NCBI GenBank assembly: GCA_030704615.1
Contig: CM060731.1
Location: 79,030,756 to 79,094,755, forward strand
Reading direction: 5' to 3'
Length of the DNA: 64,000 nt
Origin: Takakia lepidozioides
Lineage: Eukaryota > Streptophyta > Takakiopsida > Takakiales > Takakiaceae
Shown: positions 21,183 through 33,161 of the stretch, one piece after another
Layout: each line of letters opens with the position of its first letter
Numbering within the stretch: the first letter of the stretch is position 1
The notes under the pieces: generated by a model
The model's input: only the letters and a program-made list of their open reading frames with translations
What the model was told of the DNA's origin: nothing
Databases searched by the model: none
Program-made: the position numbers and the translations under genes

Positions 21183-21710
21183 CGATGCACCGACATCTTG
21201 AATAAACCTTCATGAGTTAGTATCTATGTAAAAAAGAGTCCTAAGGGATATAAAAAAAATCAACTACTACAATAAATGTATCAACTTTGGTCATTACATT
21301 TATGAATCACATACACTATTTATTGTTATGTATTGACAAAATTTGTAGGTTGTCACTATTTATTACAATTAAAACAAAATTTTGTTCTCAATAAACGTTC
21401 ATAGAGCTATTGCAATGCACCGATATCTATTTTTGAATAAACCTTCATGAGTTAGTATCTATGTAAAAAAGAGTCCTAAGGGATATAAAAAAAATCAACT
21501 ACTACAATAAATGTATCAACTTTGGTCATTACATTTATGAATCACATGCACTATTTATTATTATGTACCGACAAAATTTGTAAGTTGTCACCATTTATTA
21601 CAATTAAAAAAAAATTGTTCTCGATAAACGTTCATACAGCTATGCACCGACATCTATTTTTGAATAAACCTTCATGAGTTAGTACCTATGTAAAAAGTTT
21701 ATGGGATAAA
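21183..21710. repeat. AT-rich tandem repeat, period about 230 bp
   Basis: Units begin near 21183, 21413 and 21642 with ATGCACCGA(C/T)ATCT followed by TGAATAAACC and CATGAGTTAGTA. Two full units and a partial third. Units one and two share long identical stretches, including AAAAAGAGTCCTAAGGG. Confidence 0.85.
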
Positions 21711-22224
21711 GTTAATAAATAGCAACTTTTCATACTATTTTCATCCAATTAGGGAATTTTTCATTCATTCTTTGCTTACTATACCTCATTTGTTTTCCCT
21801 ATAAGTATGGAGAAGGAAGATCATTTTCTTCTCTTTCTTTCGCGAGTTCCTTACATACAAGAGGACCGTCTCTCAGTCCTGCTCCTTTACCTTCGTTTGT
21901 GTTTCTTCTTTGTTTCTGGTGTACGTTTATGTTTCCTTGTTCTTTCGGTTCTTTGGCAAAATAGAGCTGTTGCTTAGTTCTTCTCATTAGCTTTCTTTTG
22001 TTCTTATTCTTTACTTTGGTTCTCTATTTGAGTTTCTTTCTGATCTTTATTGTTCTAAGTAAGTTTTCCAGCAAAATAGATTTTTTTAATTTTTTTTTAA
22101 TTTTTTTTTTCTCGTTCTGTTGTTCGTTCCTTCAATTTCTGTCTATCGGTTTTTTCGTTCTTTTTCATTTCAATTTTTTTTTTCATCTGTTTCTTTCTTT
22201 GTTTTTTTTCTCTACGATACAGAT

Positions 22225-22941
22225 ATGGCCAGTTCTTCAAAACGGGTATGAATATTGCTATTTGTTTTGTATTCAGTGGTTGTATATTTTATAAGTACTT
22301 GTATGTTTTATTTATTTAATCCACTATATATTTACTTACACGTCTTTCTTTCTGTGTTTTTCGCAGACCAACGTTGTAAACTATTCCGACATCTTTGAGG
22401 ATTTGTTGGAAGAAGCAAAAGCAGAAGCCAACGGAGTTGTTGAAGGACCTGTCCGAAATCCTGTACTTGGAAAAACAGATCATCATTTGTCACAGTCTTA
22501 GACATGGCTTGCAGATAATTGTGGTTTGCATCCTCTCAATTTTTTTGCAGGATTTGAATCTGGCCGCGCTATTAAGGAGTTTGTTGATGGTGGATTCACT
22601 TTTCGAGAAGAATTCCGAAAGAAGTTTGGAGATGAACCTGTTACAGGTATAACATATTCATAAAACTTGTTTACTTATATATTTGTTGATTCATTTATTT
22701 ATTAAATACGTGATCTTGAACTAAAAACATGCGACTGTTTTATTTTGTAGGTTCAACAAAGTACTTTCTTCACAGCGTGAGACTTTCGACGAAAAAACAC
22801 TCACAAAAAAGGACGGCATGAATTTATTGAATAGTCACATCAAAGGAATCATAGTGTACCAAATGAGGGGGCTTCACTTTGATTTTGGCATCGATATTTT
22901 TCACATGAAAAATCTGACATACAACGATGTTGATAGTTTAT
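22225..22941 (+). pseudogene. Unrecognised small multi-exon gene in the AT-rich island
   Basis: ATG at 22225 opens a 7-codon exon ending at a donor (AAACGG|GTATGA). A good acceptor (TTCGCAG) at 22366 starts an exon with NYSDIFEDLLEEAKAEANGVVEG that stops at about 22501. Further acceptors precede GFESGRAIKEFVDGG...KKFGDEPVT (22551-22647, donor GTATAAC) and FNKVLSSQRETFDEKTLTKKDGMN...FHMKNLTYNDVDSL (about 22751-22941). The second and third exons do not join cleanly, so either an intron is misread or the gene is decayed. T-rich upstream sequence fits a plant 5' leader. No family recognised. Confidence 0.4.
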
Positions 22942-23190
22942 GACACTATTATCATGCCACTTGAATGTAACATCATTTCAACAAAATATATCACAAGAAT
23001 GATATCAATATAGTATATATAGCTTAAATATTTTTCCAAAATGATCAGGCACACTATCTCATATTTTTAATATATCATCAAAGTTTATGACACTATTATC
23101 ATGTCACTTGAATGTAACATCATTTCAACAAATATATCAAAATATTCAAGCATGATATCAATATAATATGTGTATCTTAAATATTATAAA
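22936..23190. repeat. AT-rich direct duplication, about 147 bp
   Basis: GTTTATGACACTATTATCAT followed by CACTTGAATGTAACATCATTTCAAC occurs at 22936 and again at 23083 with few changes. Downstream portions are also alike (GATATCAATATA). Confidence 0.8.
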
Positions 23191-24628
23191 TATTTAATTA
23201 TAATGAAAAATATAGATAAAAATTAAATTATTAATAAATTTAATATAATATTATTAATAACTTATAATAATAATAATAACTAAATATAAATTAAGAACTA
23301 CCTATAATCTATGAATGTCACCACATAAATCAAGTATCATTCTATCCATCATCGATCAATCATTTGTTTCTATCTATTATCATAAATCCCATTCCTAGTT
23401 ACACTCATATTTCATTTTTACTGTTATTTTTACATATCATATTATCATATCCTTTCAACCTCAGATTCATCATTCTAATTTACATTTAATCAATCAAATT
23501 ATTTATCATATTACATCTTCAAATTTTCAAATATATCAAATATAATATTTATAATAACAAAATTAGTTTAACAATTAATAATAATAATAATAATATGTTT
23601 TTATATTTTAAATAGAAATCAATATATAATATGTAATATATAATACTATATTATATCATGTTTTCAACCTGCGACTTCATCATTTCAATAAGTTCAAAAT
23701 TCATTCAATCAAATTGTTTATCATACTACATTTCAAAAACTCCAATTTATTTAACTTTTATGGTTAATTTTAAAGGCCTTTCGGCCATAATTTTGTATGC
23801 TATAATGGATAGCTATAAGGGTTCGAATCCTTGTACAAAAATAAAGTTATTGTGAATGTTGCGACAAGGAAGATTGCAAAGATGTCTTGGCACGGGGTCA
23901 ATGACCACAAGGCTACGGCAAACCACATCTTATGAATACATTCTTTACACAACATACCTGCCAGATTGAAGATCTATAAGTTCATGGCCTCCCTTCACCA
24001 AAGACATAGATGGAAATGCAAATGCATACAGAAGACTAAGGGTGGCAATCTGAACACATCTTCCAAGGTGTGCCAGTGGCCCTTCCACTGTTAGTTCCTG
24101 GTTCATATGTTTTCCCAAAGTAAATGACACTTAGCACTCTTAAGACTCTTGCGAACTCAAGTTTTTGGAAGAAAAGAAACTTTGAACCCTCTCCATTACC
24201 CTACTTCACAAGCAGAGTGAACAACAAGTTGGGGAAGGCTAATAGTTGGTAGCCAATGTGTTTTACAATGACAACGGTACAAAAATACAAGCAAGAAATG
24301 AACCAGCATTTGAACTTGATACTTCCAAGCCAACGTGACGACCTCACCTGCTGTGGCAACACCCTCCGCTACTTGACTCATGGAGGACAAAATGTCTTCA
24401 AGTTTTTTACTTGACCCCAGTTTGACTCCCCAGAGATCTATTCCTTGACAGTGTCACAAAATAACTAAGCATAATGTCCCCAGTCGAGAAAGGCTTGCCA
24501 GATTTTGCACCCATCTTTTCTGCCAGCCATATGATATGTGAGTAGCCCTGAGCAACAAGAGCCGCCATGCAATTGTTCCCAAGCTTCATTTTTCATCTTG
24601 GTCATGGTGGCTGAGGCGTATGGCACCA
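23191..24628. other. AT-rich non-coding tract with a tRNA-like B box
   Basis: No gene seen. 23191-23660 is over 75% A+T by eye. GGGTTCGAATCC at about 23818-23830 matches the T-loop/B box of tRNA genes. I cannot fold a full cloverleaf around it, so it may be a SINE or pseudo-tRNA remnant. Confidence 0.35.
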
Positions 24629-24874
24629 TTTCAGATTTAACTCTTTTTTTCCCATTCAATAATTCAACTATTAACAATATGGTTATTGACTAAAAATATG
24701 ACCTTTTGGCTAAAATACATTAGGGTTTAGCCAGACCTTGTCGACAATACCCTTTCAGATTTAACTTTTTTTTTTTTCCTTCAATAATTCAACTATTAAC
24801 AATATGGTTATTGGCTAAAAGTATGACATTTTGGCTAAAATACATTAGGGTTTAGCCAGACCTTGTCGACTTGG
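24629..24874. repeat. Direct tandem duplication, period 124 bp
   Basis: TTTCAGATTTAAC begins units at 24629 and 24753. Both contain CAATAATTCAACTATTAAC and TAGGGTTTAGCCAGACC and end at CTTGTCGAC, with a handful of differences. Confidence 0.85.
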
Positions 24875-25030
24875 CCTTCTGTCTTGCTGAGAAACAAAAA
24901 CTTGGCACTAGCTAGCATCCTAATTAGGATGATTTCCCAGCTGTTGCTGACCCCCTCCTAAATACTTTAAAATCCCTATAGGCTGCAGCTGAGTTCTATC
25001 AAGCTAAATACTTTTCATCCTACCACTGGT

Positions 25031-25225
25031 ATTTCTTTTTGGGCTTGCACCGTTCTCGGGTTTACTACTCCCTATATATACTTTTGGGCCTGTCCGCGGG
25101 GGTTCCACAAACAACCATGCCATTTTATGGCAAACGACCACGAAGATCCTCGATTCCCGGTGATGAGTCGTCGTGTGTCTTGGCCCACCCACCACGGCCC
25201 CATTGGACAGTGATGAGTGAGGTTT
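25031..25225. repeat. LTR relic of the chromodomain element family
   Basis: GGGCTTGCACCGTTCTCGGG, CTCCCTATATATACTT, TGCCATTTTATGGC and GGTGATGAGTCG match the middle of the chromovirus LTRs at 40155-40330. It is diverged and truncated at both ends, so it is an older solo fragment. Confidence 0.8.
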
Positions 25226-25980
25226 TTCCATTTCACCATTGATACACCCTAAAGCATGTTGTTGCCATCTGCTCATTAGACAATGTCAACCACTGTTAGC
25301 ATGACATGCAATATGGGTCTGTGGTATTCTCTTCACCTTTGTAAGTGCACTGCACGAATAACATATACCAAATAACTTCTAGGCAAACTGCCAACAACCT
25401 CTCACATTCTTAATACCAATTTGGAAGGAATTCTCACCGGAATCTGAAGTTCAACTGCACTTCCTCCTGCAAAGGCATTCTTAGGTGAGTTTATGGGCCG
25501 GCTGCCAGGTCAGTTGGGCGTCGTTGGGGACCTCCCAGGCACAACATTTGGGGCCAGCTTGAGGCAAGCCTCTCTTTGAGAGCAGCCTGGTTTCTCCACT
25601 TGATGTGTTGTCAACCTCAACCAACTCAAGAGGGTTCAAAATACAAGCTTGTTCAAATGAGATTCAAATTTAGGGCTAGCTTGCTAACTGGTCGCAGTTC
25701 ATCCTCTCATATGATATTATTGGAGCAGCTCTAACAGGGGTTTATCCAAAACCTGTCGACGTGGCCTTCTGTCTTGCTCAGAAACAAAAACTTGGCACTA
25801 GCTGGCATCCTAAGAACCAGAGACGAGAGAGTACCAATGTCTAAACATGCAGAAACTAACAAGAGCATCTACACCTAACAGACCAAGCATTGAAAAACCA
25901 GCCAAGCTCTACTTCTTCCTACGCAAAGGCTCAAAATTAAAATGAGCCTTGATCTTAGAATTTCTGTTCTTGCGATGTTT
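25226..25980. other. Non-coding, with a repeat shared with 24850-24920
   Basis: No gene seen. About 60 bp at 25755-25812 (CTGTCGACGTGGCCTTCTG, AAAACTTGGCACTAGCT) repeats 24863-24922 almost exactly, just outside the LINE. Confidence 0.5.
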
Positions 25981-28402
25981 CTAGTTGATGTCTTCATCTC
26001 CATCGAGAGGGGAGGGCCACGCAGAGGGCAAGTCAGCAACAGTGGGAGAAGGGAGGCTTGAAGATGCAAGTATCCCCTGTCCTCCGCCAGATGATGTCCC
26101 TTGAAGCCCACGTGGTGTCGAAAATGTGAAAAAATTGTCTTGGTTTCTTCTCAGAACATCTGCATAAAGCTTTCTCCAACACATCCCAAGCCTTCCTACC
26201 CTCTATCAACAGGTCAAAGAAGATCTTCTGCAGGACAGATGCAATAGAGGGAAATGAAGCATTGTACCAGTTAGCACACCTACATTTCCAGATGTGCTAA
26301 GGGTGAGAGCTCTAAGGGCTGACCACCTGACAGGTCTTCCAAATTTTCCCAAGTTCAACAAGTGCAACACAGTGCTGGTCGGATTGACCACAAACCAGGA
26401 AGAGTAGAAAGATCTAATGAAAGACCAAACCTGAGAGGCAAAGATACAATCACAAAGGCAGTGCTCAATAGTCTCCTCACAGCCAAGACTGCACATCTTG
26501 CAAATCGAGGGAGAGTCAGAGAGGAAAGCCCCGACAGGAAGAATCCTATGCACGAGCTTCCAGAGAAAGCCTGATAATTTGGCCGACCTTGTTTTGGCCA
26601 ACCGTCTTTCCAAATTGCTTTCCAATCAGTGTGAGCCGGAAGGGAGGAACCCCATTTCAAGAGCCACTTCCGAGTGAAAGGAGCTGAAGGGCAGAGCAGG
26701 GAATATCCCAGCTTGGTGAGTAGGCAAAGAAGGGCTCCTTCTTTTTAGAAATCCAACACCACTCTTCGGGGTCGAAAGGGAGGTCTCGCAAAGGGGAAAC
26801 TGCGAACCACAATCGATCAACCGAACGGATCCAGTGATGAAGATCCACCAGCGAGGGAGAGGGGTCTGTCGCCCCTGAGATCAAATCAATGACGCGGACT
26901 TGGAAAAGAAGGTCACGAGAGATTTCCAAGAGATGGCCTTGGGTGTAAAGCTTACCATTAAGGGCAGTAAGAGATATGCCAAAGAAGCCAGACTGAGTAG
27001 CATGAAGGCTAAAAAAAGCATGACAAAGGTCAGGCTGCGAGCAGCCTCTCCAACCTGAAGCCTTCAACGAAGGACCAGCAGCAAGCCCAGGGAGAGGAGA
27101 TGGCTTCCAGCACCAGGGGGGAACTCCTTCTCGCCCTCTGGCTCCCCACCCTGTTAGCAATATCCCTGACAGAGATAAGGTTGTAAGCAGGAAAGAAATC
27201 TGAAATTTTGGCCAAACCTGCCATTTCCCCATAGGCCCATCGTTTGGAACATTCAACGAGGGTTCCAATGTCCATGTTGAAGTTGCCGAATTTTTTTGCC
27301 TGAGGATCTCGTCTGTAGAGCTAGGAGAGAATTGAGCGAGGTTGGGGCGAATGGAATGCCACGCCTTCCAAATGGGCAGACCAGGCTTATGAGCCGTGGG
27401 GTGAGAAAGAGTTACATTTGCCACCCTACATGAGCCAGCGAAGGGAAGGGGACCAAGGAGGGGAAGTGGATGGGCAGGAAAGAGAGAGAGAGTGTGTCTG
27501 AGAAGGCGGGACCAGGGGGCAGAAGAGACCAGAGACCTAGGCACCCACTTAGAAAGAAGAGCCTTGACCTGAGACTCAAAATCAAGGACTCCCAAACCTC
27601 CGTGCTCTTTCTTCATGCAGAGCTGCTTCCAAGAGACGAGAGAACGGCGAGAGGTGCCAGGGGATGGCGCACCCCAAATGAAGTTTCTAATGATCTCGAG
27701 CCTTAATCTTCTTGGCGAGTTGAAGCCCACGGAGCCAATAAACCAGATAGAGGCCAAAAGGACTTGATTGGCGATAAGCACGCCAGCGATGGTGAGACAG
27801 GCGGAGCTCCCTCTGATCTTTGATAAAGTGGGATCATACCGATGCTGTTGAGAAAGGCCGTGGCCAATTTTATGCCCGAGCAAGAGGTGAGAGTCATCAT
27901 CCTGCAGCCAAGTAAATCCTTATCCAGTCCCCAATCTGGAATATGAGGCAGAGCAGGGACTCTGTTCCTGGAAAGCAAACCCAGAGTCTTCCGCCAATTC
28001 ACCAAGAACCCAGAAGCAAGGCAGAAGACCCCCAAGGCATTGAAGGTGTCCTGGATATTTTCTGGTTCCGAGTTCTTCATGTAAAGGACGGTGTCGTCAG
28101 CATACATTGAGGACTTAAGATGAAGGTCATTATCAGGCCCGAGATGAATCCCCAAAACCCTAGGGTCCGCATCCAATAGATGGCCCAATCCATCTGCAGC
28201 AAGGACAAAAAGGAAGGGTGACAGAGGGCAACCATGCCTCACTGAACGCTGAAGAGGAAACGACTTAGATAGCAAGCCGCTAACCACCACCCTACTTGAA
28301 CCAAAGTGGAGAAGAACTTTGATCCAAGAAAGGAAAGAGGGCCCAAACCCCAACTTTGATAAGACTGCAAAAAGGTAATCCCAACCAATTTTGTAGAACG
28401 CC
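25981..28402 (-). mobile_element. 5'-truncated LINE (L1-like) with reverse transcriptase
   Basis: The element begins inside the RT at KAFYKIGWDYLF (near 28400), so the endonuclease and start are lost. The RT fingers/palm show VRHGCPLSPFLFVLAADGL and the catalytic YADDT (about 28095-28110). The thumb and connection region spans 26657-27883. A zinc-binding zf-RVT tail at about 26400-26590 has CKMCSLGCEETIEHCLCDC. Several frame changes (near 27880, 26650 and 26210) break the reading. A poly-A tail was not identified. Truncation at the 5' end is usual for target-primed retrotransposition. The cut lies 15 bp from the terminal repeat of copy C. Confidence 0.85.
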
Positions 28403-28416
28403 TTTTAAAAGTCTAG

Positions 28417-30763
28417 TGTCGTGTATCTAAGCATCGTGCCACAACATACATCGCTATCCACGTCCACACATTCTAAGCACACAATCCTAGAAACCTATGC
28501 CACAATTAGTAATAAGAGATGAGAAATGAGAGAAGTGGAAGACAGTGAAAGTCTCAAAGCATGAAACAATCACACTAAGAACAACCCATAGTCCTTCCAA
28601 GTGAAATCCACTCTATCACATAAACTAAGTCAAGCCAATGGCACCTTTGCTAAGGAAATCCACCCTACAAAGCCCTCAACACACACTCTCTCAATACCTA
28701 GAGCTATGGAGATGAGGGAGGATCAACTACAAGAAGATGAACCCTCCTCAACACTCACAAGGAGAAAATCGCTCCCCATGTTCCAAGTAAGGCTTGACAC
28801 CTCACTTGACATATGAGACCAAATGAAGTCCCAACACACCAAATTACAATATAAATATCCAAAATGTCATAATTAACTAGAAGTAGGTAATTCTAGTTAA
28901 CCATGACTAAACCCATGACAGCTGTCGTGCACCTAAGCATCGTGCCACAACATACATCACTGTCCACCACACATTCTAAGCACATAATTCTAGAAAGCTA
29001 TGCCACAATCGCCCCCCCTAACTGGTGATTAGGTCCATCTAACACCGGATAGCTGACAAGTATCCATCTCAATAAGATCATCGTTTGGTCTTCAATCGCC
29101 CAAGTCCCAGTATCTGAAGTCAAATATCAAGAGGCCGGGTGCAAAAGTAGCCCCATCGTTAGTTGCCTTCCTACAATCCATTGTCTTCAATTGAGTATCA
29201 ATGGCATTGAACTCTCGCTAGCTAGACCTTAGATCACTAGTCGACCGCATCGTTGTCATGCCCATTACCTCTGTCCGAGGCATCATGGACACAACCATTT
29301 TCCATTAGGAACCTCCTCAAGTGGCGGTGTTAAACATCTCATGTGCCACCCCCTTGAGCATTTGTCACACACCAACATGGTTGCGGCACCACCAGCATGT
29401 CCACATAACATGCAAAACAACCTTGCAGGTACCACTGCAAGGTTGAGACATATCCTTTCATCCACATGTGGAAGGTGACATGGCACACAATTGCGCACAT
29501 GGTCCTTCCATACCATGTCATCTCGACCCTCCAGAATCAACACTCATGAAGGCAACACCTCTCGTACTTGTAGAATCACACGTTCTGCTGTAACATCCAA
29601 GGTCGTTGGTGTTGTCTGTTGCAGATACACATAGTCCCCAGGATGGAAACGCCGAACCCCTGGACGATATCTCCTTCCACGAATAGTGACATACCTCAAT
29701 ATGTCTCGGTGTTGGGCAATAACAAGGTTCTCAAAAGCCATAGGCGTGACTCTCTTGAATAACTCTGTCCGCTAGTCACATGTCTGTGTCCATACATCCG
29801 GATCATCAAGGGTGAGGACTACTGCAACCTCCCTGCGAATAGATGCAGGCAAATCTGGCTCTAGGCCGAAGAGAAGAAAGTAAGGTGACAAGGAGGCAAG
29901 TGACGTTTGTTTGCTAAACCTATAGCAACCAAGGCAGCTGAAGGTCCCAATCTCCCACGTGTTCCTTCTGCAAACCGTACTTGCGCAAGCCCCTCTTGAA
30001 TGTCTGAACAAATCTCTCCGCCAAGCCATCAGCCTCGGGATGGTCCCGAGAAGTAGTGCGGTGATCTATCAAGGCTTGCTCACACAAAGCCTGAAACTCC
30101 CCCAAGAACTTTCTCCCCTAGTCCGTGAGTACCTCGGCTGGAGCACCAAATTGGCTAAGAACTCGATCTAAGAATGCATACGCAACCCCCTCACTAGCCT
30201 TGTCAGGCAATGCCACCAGTTCAATCCACTTGGAGAAGTGTTCCACCATCACCAGCACATACTTGTTATGACAAATCGTTAGTGGCAATGGGCCTGCGAA
30301 ATCAAGACTCCAACGATAGCCCAAACCCATAATGGGTAAAGTATGCAATTTTTTAGTAGGGGCGTTGAAAGAAGCCCGCACTCTATCACATACCATGCAC
30401 CTTGTCACTAACTGTTGCACATCCATGTGCATGCCCCGCCACCAATACTGCCCTTGTAGCAAACTATGAGTGCATCGCACCCCAAAATGTCCCAACTCCT
30501 CATGGGCATGGCATACCAATCGTGCTCGTTGTGTTAGATGAGGCACAATCCTCACTCGTCCATCCTCCCATACTCGGAGTAGGTGAGTCCCCTACCGCTT
30601 GAACCTCTTGGCTCGTTGTAGGATCCGATCTCTCTCCTTAGCAGTCACACTGGCTACTGTCTCTCCGGTACGAAGGTAGGCCAACATTGCTGCATCTTTA
30701 TGCACATCCTTAGCACCACCAAGCTCATCACTAATCTCCGGATTGTCATGCACACCATCTACA
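28417..30763 (-). mobile_element. PHD-family Ty3/gypsy element, copy C (3' part)
   Basis: A diverged relative of copies A and D/E, keeping only the RNase H-integrase linker, integrase, PHD and terminal repeats. Reading the minus strand, a polypurine tract (TTAGGGGGGCGAT) precedes a terminal block built as R1 (29007-28923), M-like (28922-28505), R1 (28504-28417). R1 is shorter than in the other copies. The M-like part is unrelated in sequence to the 317-bp M, yet begins TGTCA at the same GACAGCTGTC junction. Homology ends near 30763 against another element's LTR. Confidence 0.8.
29283..30600 (-). pseudogene. Integrase with PHD finger (copy C)
   Basis: Minus-strand order is: H2C2 zinc domain (HEELGHFG and CMVCDR, about 30390-30510), core with WSLDFAGPLP and VLTD, TAG in place of the following Gln near 30119, then DGLAER, the post-core region (PGVRRFHPGDYVYLQ) and PHD. 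Seven of eight PHD ligands remain (CMLCG, CDKCSRGWH, WLCP). The last Cys is cut off by a TGA at about 29283. The protein-level resemblance to copies A and D/E is strong while the DNA is clearly diverged, so the integrase-PHD fusion predates this family split. Confidence 0.85.
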
Positions 30764-31340
30764 TGACCAATCCTAGCCCAGAAGAACTTATCATGAATAA
30801 ATATCAGAAGTTACCATGTTATCGAAAGTTATCATGATTTATCATGATCTATCTTGAACCATTAATTATCAAGTTATCGGGAGTTTATCAAATTACTGAG
30901 AGTAACTTGGGAAACTGCTAAGGAAGCTTTCTTTAGAGGAAACTTCTCCATCAAGAAACCTCCATTGGGGAAACTTCTTAGGGAACTTCTTAGTAGCTAG
31001 TATATATAGGAGGCGAGACTGGACACTCCTCAGTCTCGCCAACACAAGTTCAAGCTACTCTTGTTCCCAGTCCCAGTACCCAGTTCATCTTCCAGTACTC
31101 TAGCCCAATTTCCAGTATCTGGCACTCTAGTCCAGTTTCCAGCATTATATTATTCAAGTCGAGTTCCAGTATCTTGTACTCTTGTCCCTTGTTATAAAGA
31201 TCATCTTGATTCATGTTTACCCATCATGCATTCGGCCACGACGACCTTGACTTCTTGACTAGTCTTGTACCTCTAGTCTGATCTCATGTTTGTGTTCAGT
31301 TATGTTCTTGTCCTTGACAGTTTGACGAGACTAAAGTTTA
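30764..31340 (+). repeat. Probable 5' LTR and leader of a second Ty3/gypsy relic
   Basis: Starts TGACCAATCC directly at the end of copy C and precedes gag-like sequence. It contains many GTTATC/ATCATG words and a TATA-like GTATATATAGG at about 30998-31008, followed by CT-rich sequence. No second LTR seen, so the border is approximate. Confidence 0.45.
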
Positions 31341-31351
31341 TTCCTTAGTTA

Positions 31352-32700
31352 AGATGGAAGGTACATTTGCGGAAATGGTCATCACCTTGCAAAGTCTTCA
31401 GCTCTAGATGCAAGAACTTCGTACCTTTACCGCCCAATTACGAAGCTGATCAGTCTCAAGATCTTGGCAACGCTCTCCACAATTTGCAACAGCAAATTTC
31501 AGAGTTAAAGGAGTCGAACAATGGATCTTCAACCATACGAGTCCCTACTGCAACAGCTCCTACTGTAATGGTTCCAAGTTCAACAGATTACGAGAGAACC
31601 AAAGATCAGCATGCCCGAGAAATTTGATGGGACGAGATTAAGATTTCGCAGTTTTATTCAACAAGTACGATTGTTCCTACGACTACATCCACAATGCTAC
31701 CCCGATGAAGGTATTCAAGTGGGATTCGTGGGCACCCTTCTATCAGGCACTGCCCTATCTTGGTTTGCCTATTAGAAAAAAATTCGCATTTACTATACAA
31801 TTTTGAAGCGTTCATGTCCGAGTTCACTGCAACGTTTGGAGAGAATGATAGAGAGAAAGTTGCAGAGACGAAGATGCAAAATCTTCGACAATGAGCACGT
31901 CCTGCTTCCGTTTATGCTGCCGAATTTCGACAACTTGCGTGCGACCTCGACTAGAATGAGAAGAGCATCATTAGTCAGTTTCGATCTGGGCTAAAAGATG
32001 ATGTAAAAGATTTGTTGCTGACAATGTCAAACGTGAGTACACTGAGCAAATTCATCACCCAAGTCATTGCATGCGATAATCGTTTGTTCAAAAGACGTCA
32101 AGAGAAGCGATCTGGATGGTCAACGACGCATCATGCCGCTGCTACTACGGCACCAAACACAACGATCCATCAAACATCCGGTAGTGATCATATGCAGATT
32201 GATGTTGTCCGATTCAAGCCATTGACGCCTCAAGAAAAATAAATATGGCATTCGAATGGATTATACTTCTATTGCGGAGACGAAGATCACATAGCATCAA
32301 ACTGTCCCAACAAGAGACGATTCAAAGCTCTGGGCACAACTCAAGTGTTCGATACGAGGAGGTCGGAAAACGAAGATGTCCAATCACAGGAGGGACCATG
32401 CGGCTGGACACCACAAATTCCTCACAGAAAAAAAGTCTCTTTCTACCTCCAGACCCTGCACCTTGCTTCACAGTTCCGGTAAAAATCAGATTGTTAAATC
32501 GAGATATCTCCGTAGAAGCACTTTTGGACTAAGGGGCTTCAGCATGTTTATTGACAAAAACTTTGCAAAGCAACACAATTTAACGCTCATAAAGAAGAAA
32601 CCCTCGGCCCCCATTGAATTCATCGATGGACGACCTTTAGCATCAGGAAATGATGTGACAAATTTGTATGCACACATTGTAGATTGTATGCAGTGGAGTT
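31352..32700 (+). pseudogene. Ty3/gypsy gag and protease relic
   Basis: Across several frames a capsid-type gag reads PEKFDGTRLRFRSFIQQV, GTLLSGTALSWF and FMSEFTATFGE, then a degenerate zinc knuckle (YFYCGDEDHIASNCPNK, first Cys changed to Tyr). A protease block follows with EALLD, stop, GASACFIDKNFA near 32510-32560. Many stops and shifts show it is old. RT is absent; sequence after about 32700 is AT-rich and non-coding. It is a different lineage from both other gypsy families here. Confidence 0.75.
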
Positions 32701-32911
32701 ATATAACATAGAATACGACGTATTTATTGCATATGCAAATGTTACATTATATGTATATAGAAAAAATAAAAATTCTTAGCTAACAAAATCAGTAGTCAAT
32801 GGTCAAAGATGCATGTGACCCTTAACTCCAACTAATGCACCACCTTAAACTGAAGAGAATACAAGATCTCTGGCCAAAGTAATAGTTTGCAAACTTGTAT
32901 TCAAGGAAAAC

Positions 32912-33085
32912 AGTTTTATATTAACCAAAATATGGACTTTTGTACTAACAAATGCATATGTGTCATGTTTGATAAAAAATTAATTTGAAAACTTGTATGA
33001 CAGGTACACAAGTTCCATTTTAACCAAAATATGAACTTCTATACTAACAAATGCATATGTGTCATGTTTGTAATAAAGTAGTAAC
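32912..33085. repeat. Direct duplication, period about 104 bp
   Basis: TTAACCAAAATATG(G/A)ACTT and ACTAACAAATGCATATGTGTCATGTTTG occur at about 32922 and again at about 33022. The surrounding 32700-33160 holds no gene. Confidence 0.8.
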
Positions 33086-33161
33086 AAGATAATTACATGT
33101 CATATGCATGAAAATGAACGGCGCTAGTCAGAGGTTCATTTTTTGTGTATTTCATGAGTCA

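Noticed and set aside
20818-21196. Overlapping open frames in several reading frames at the GC-rich edge
   Set aside because: High GC content removes stops in all frames; peptides are Arg/Ala/Pro-rich with no consistency.
21998-22294. Phe-rich membrane protein on the plus strand
   Set aside because: The open frame is an artefact of a T-rich tract upstream of the proposed ATG at 22225; no coding features.
25039-25276. Small genes on either strand
   Set aside because: The sequence is a relic of the chromovirus LTR, which also gives spurious open frames at 40136-40468 and 46390-46710.
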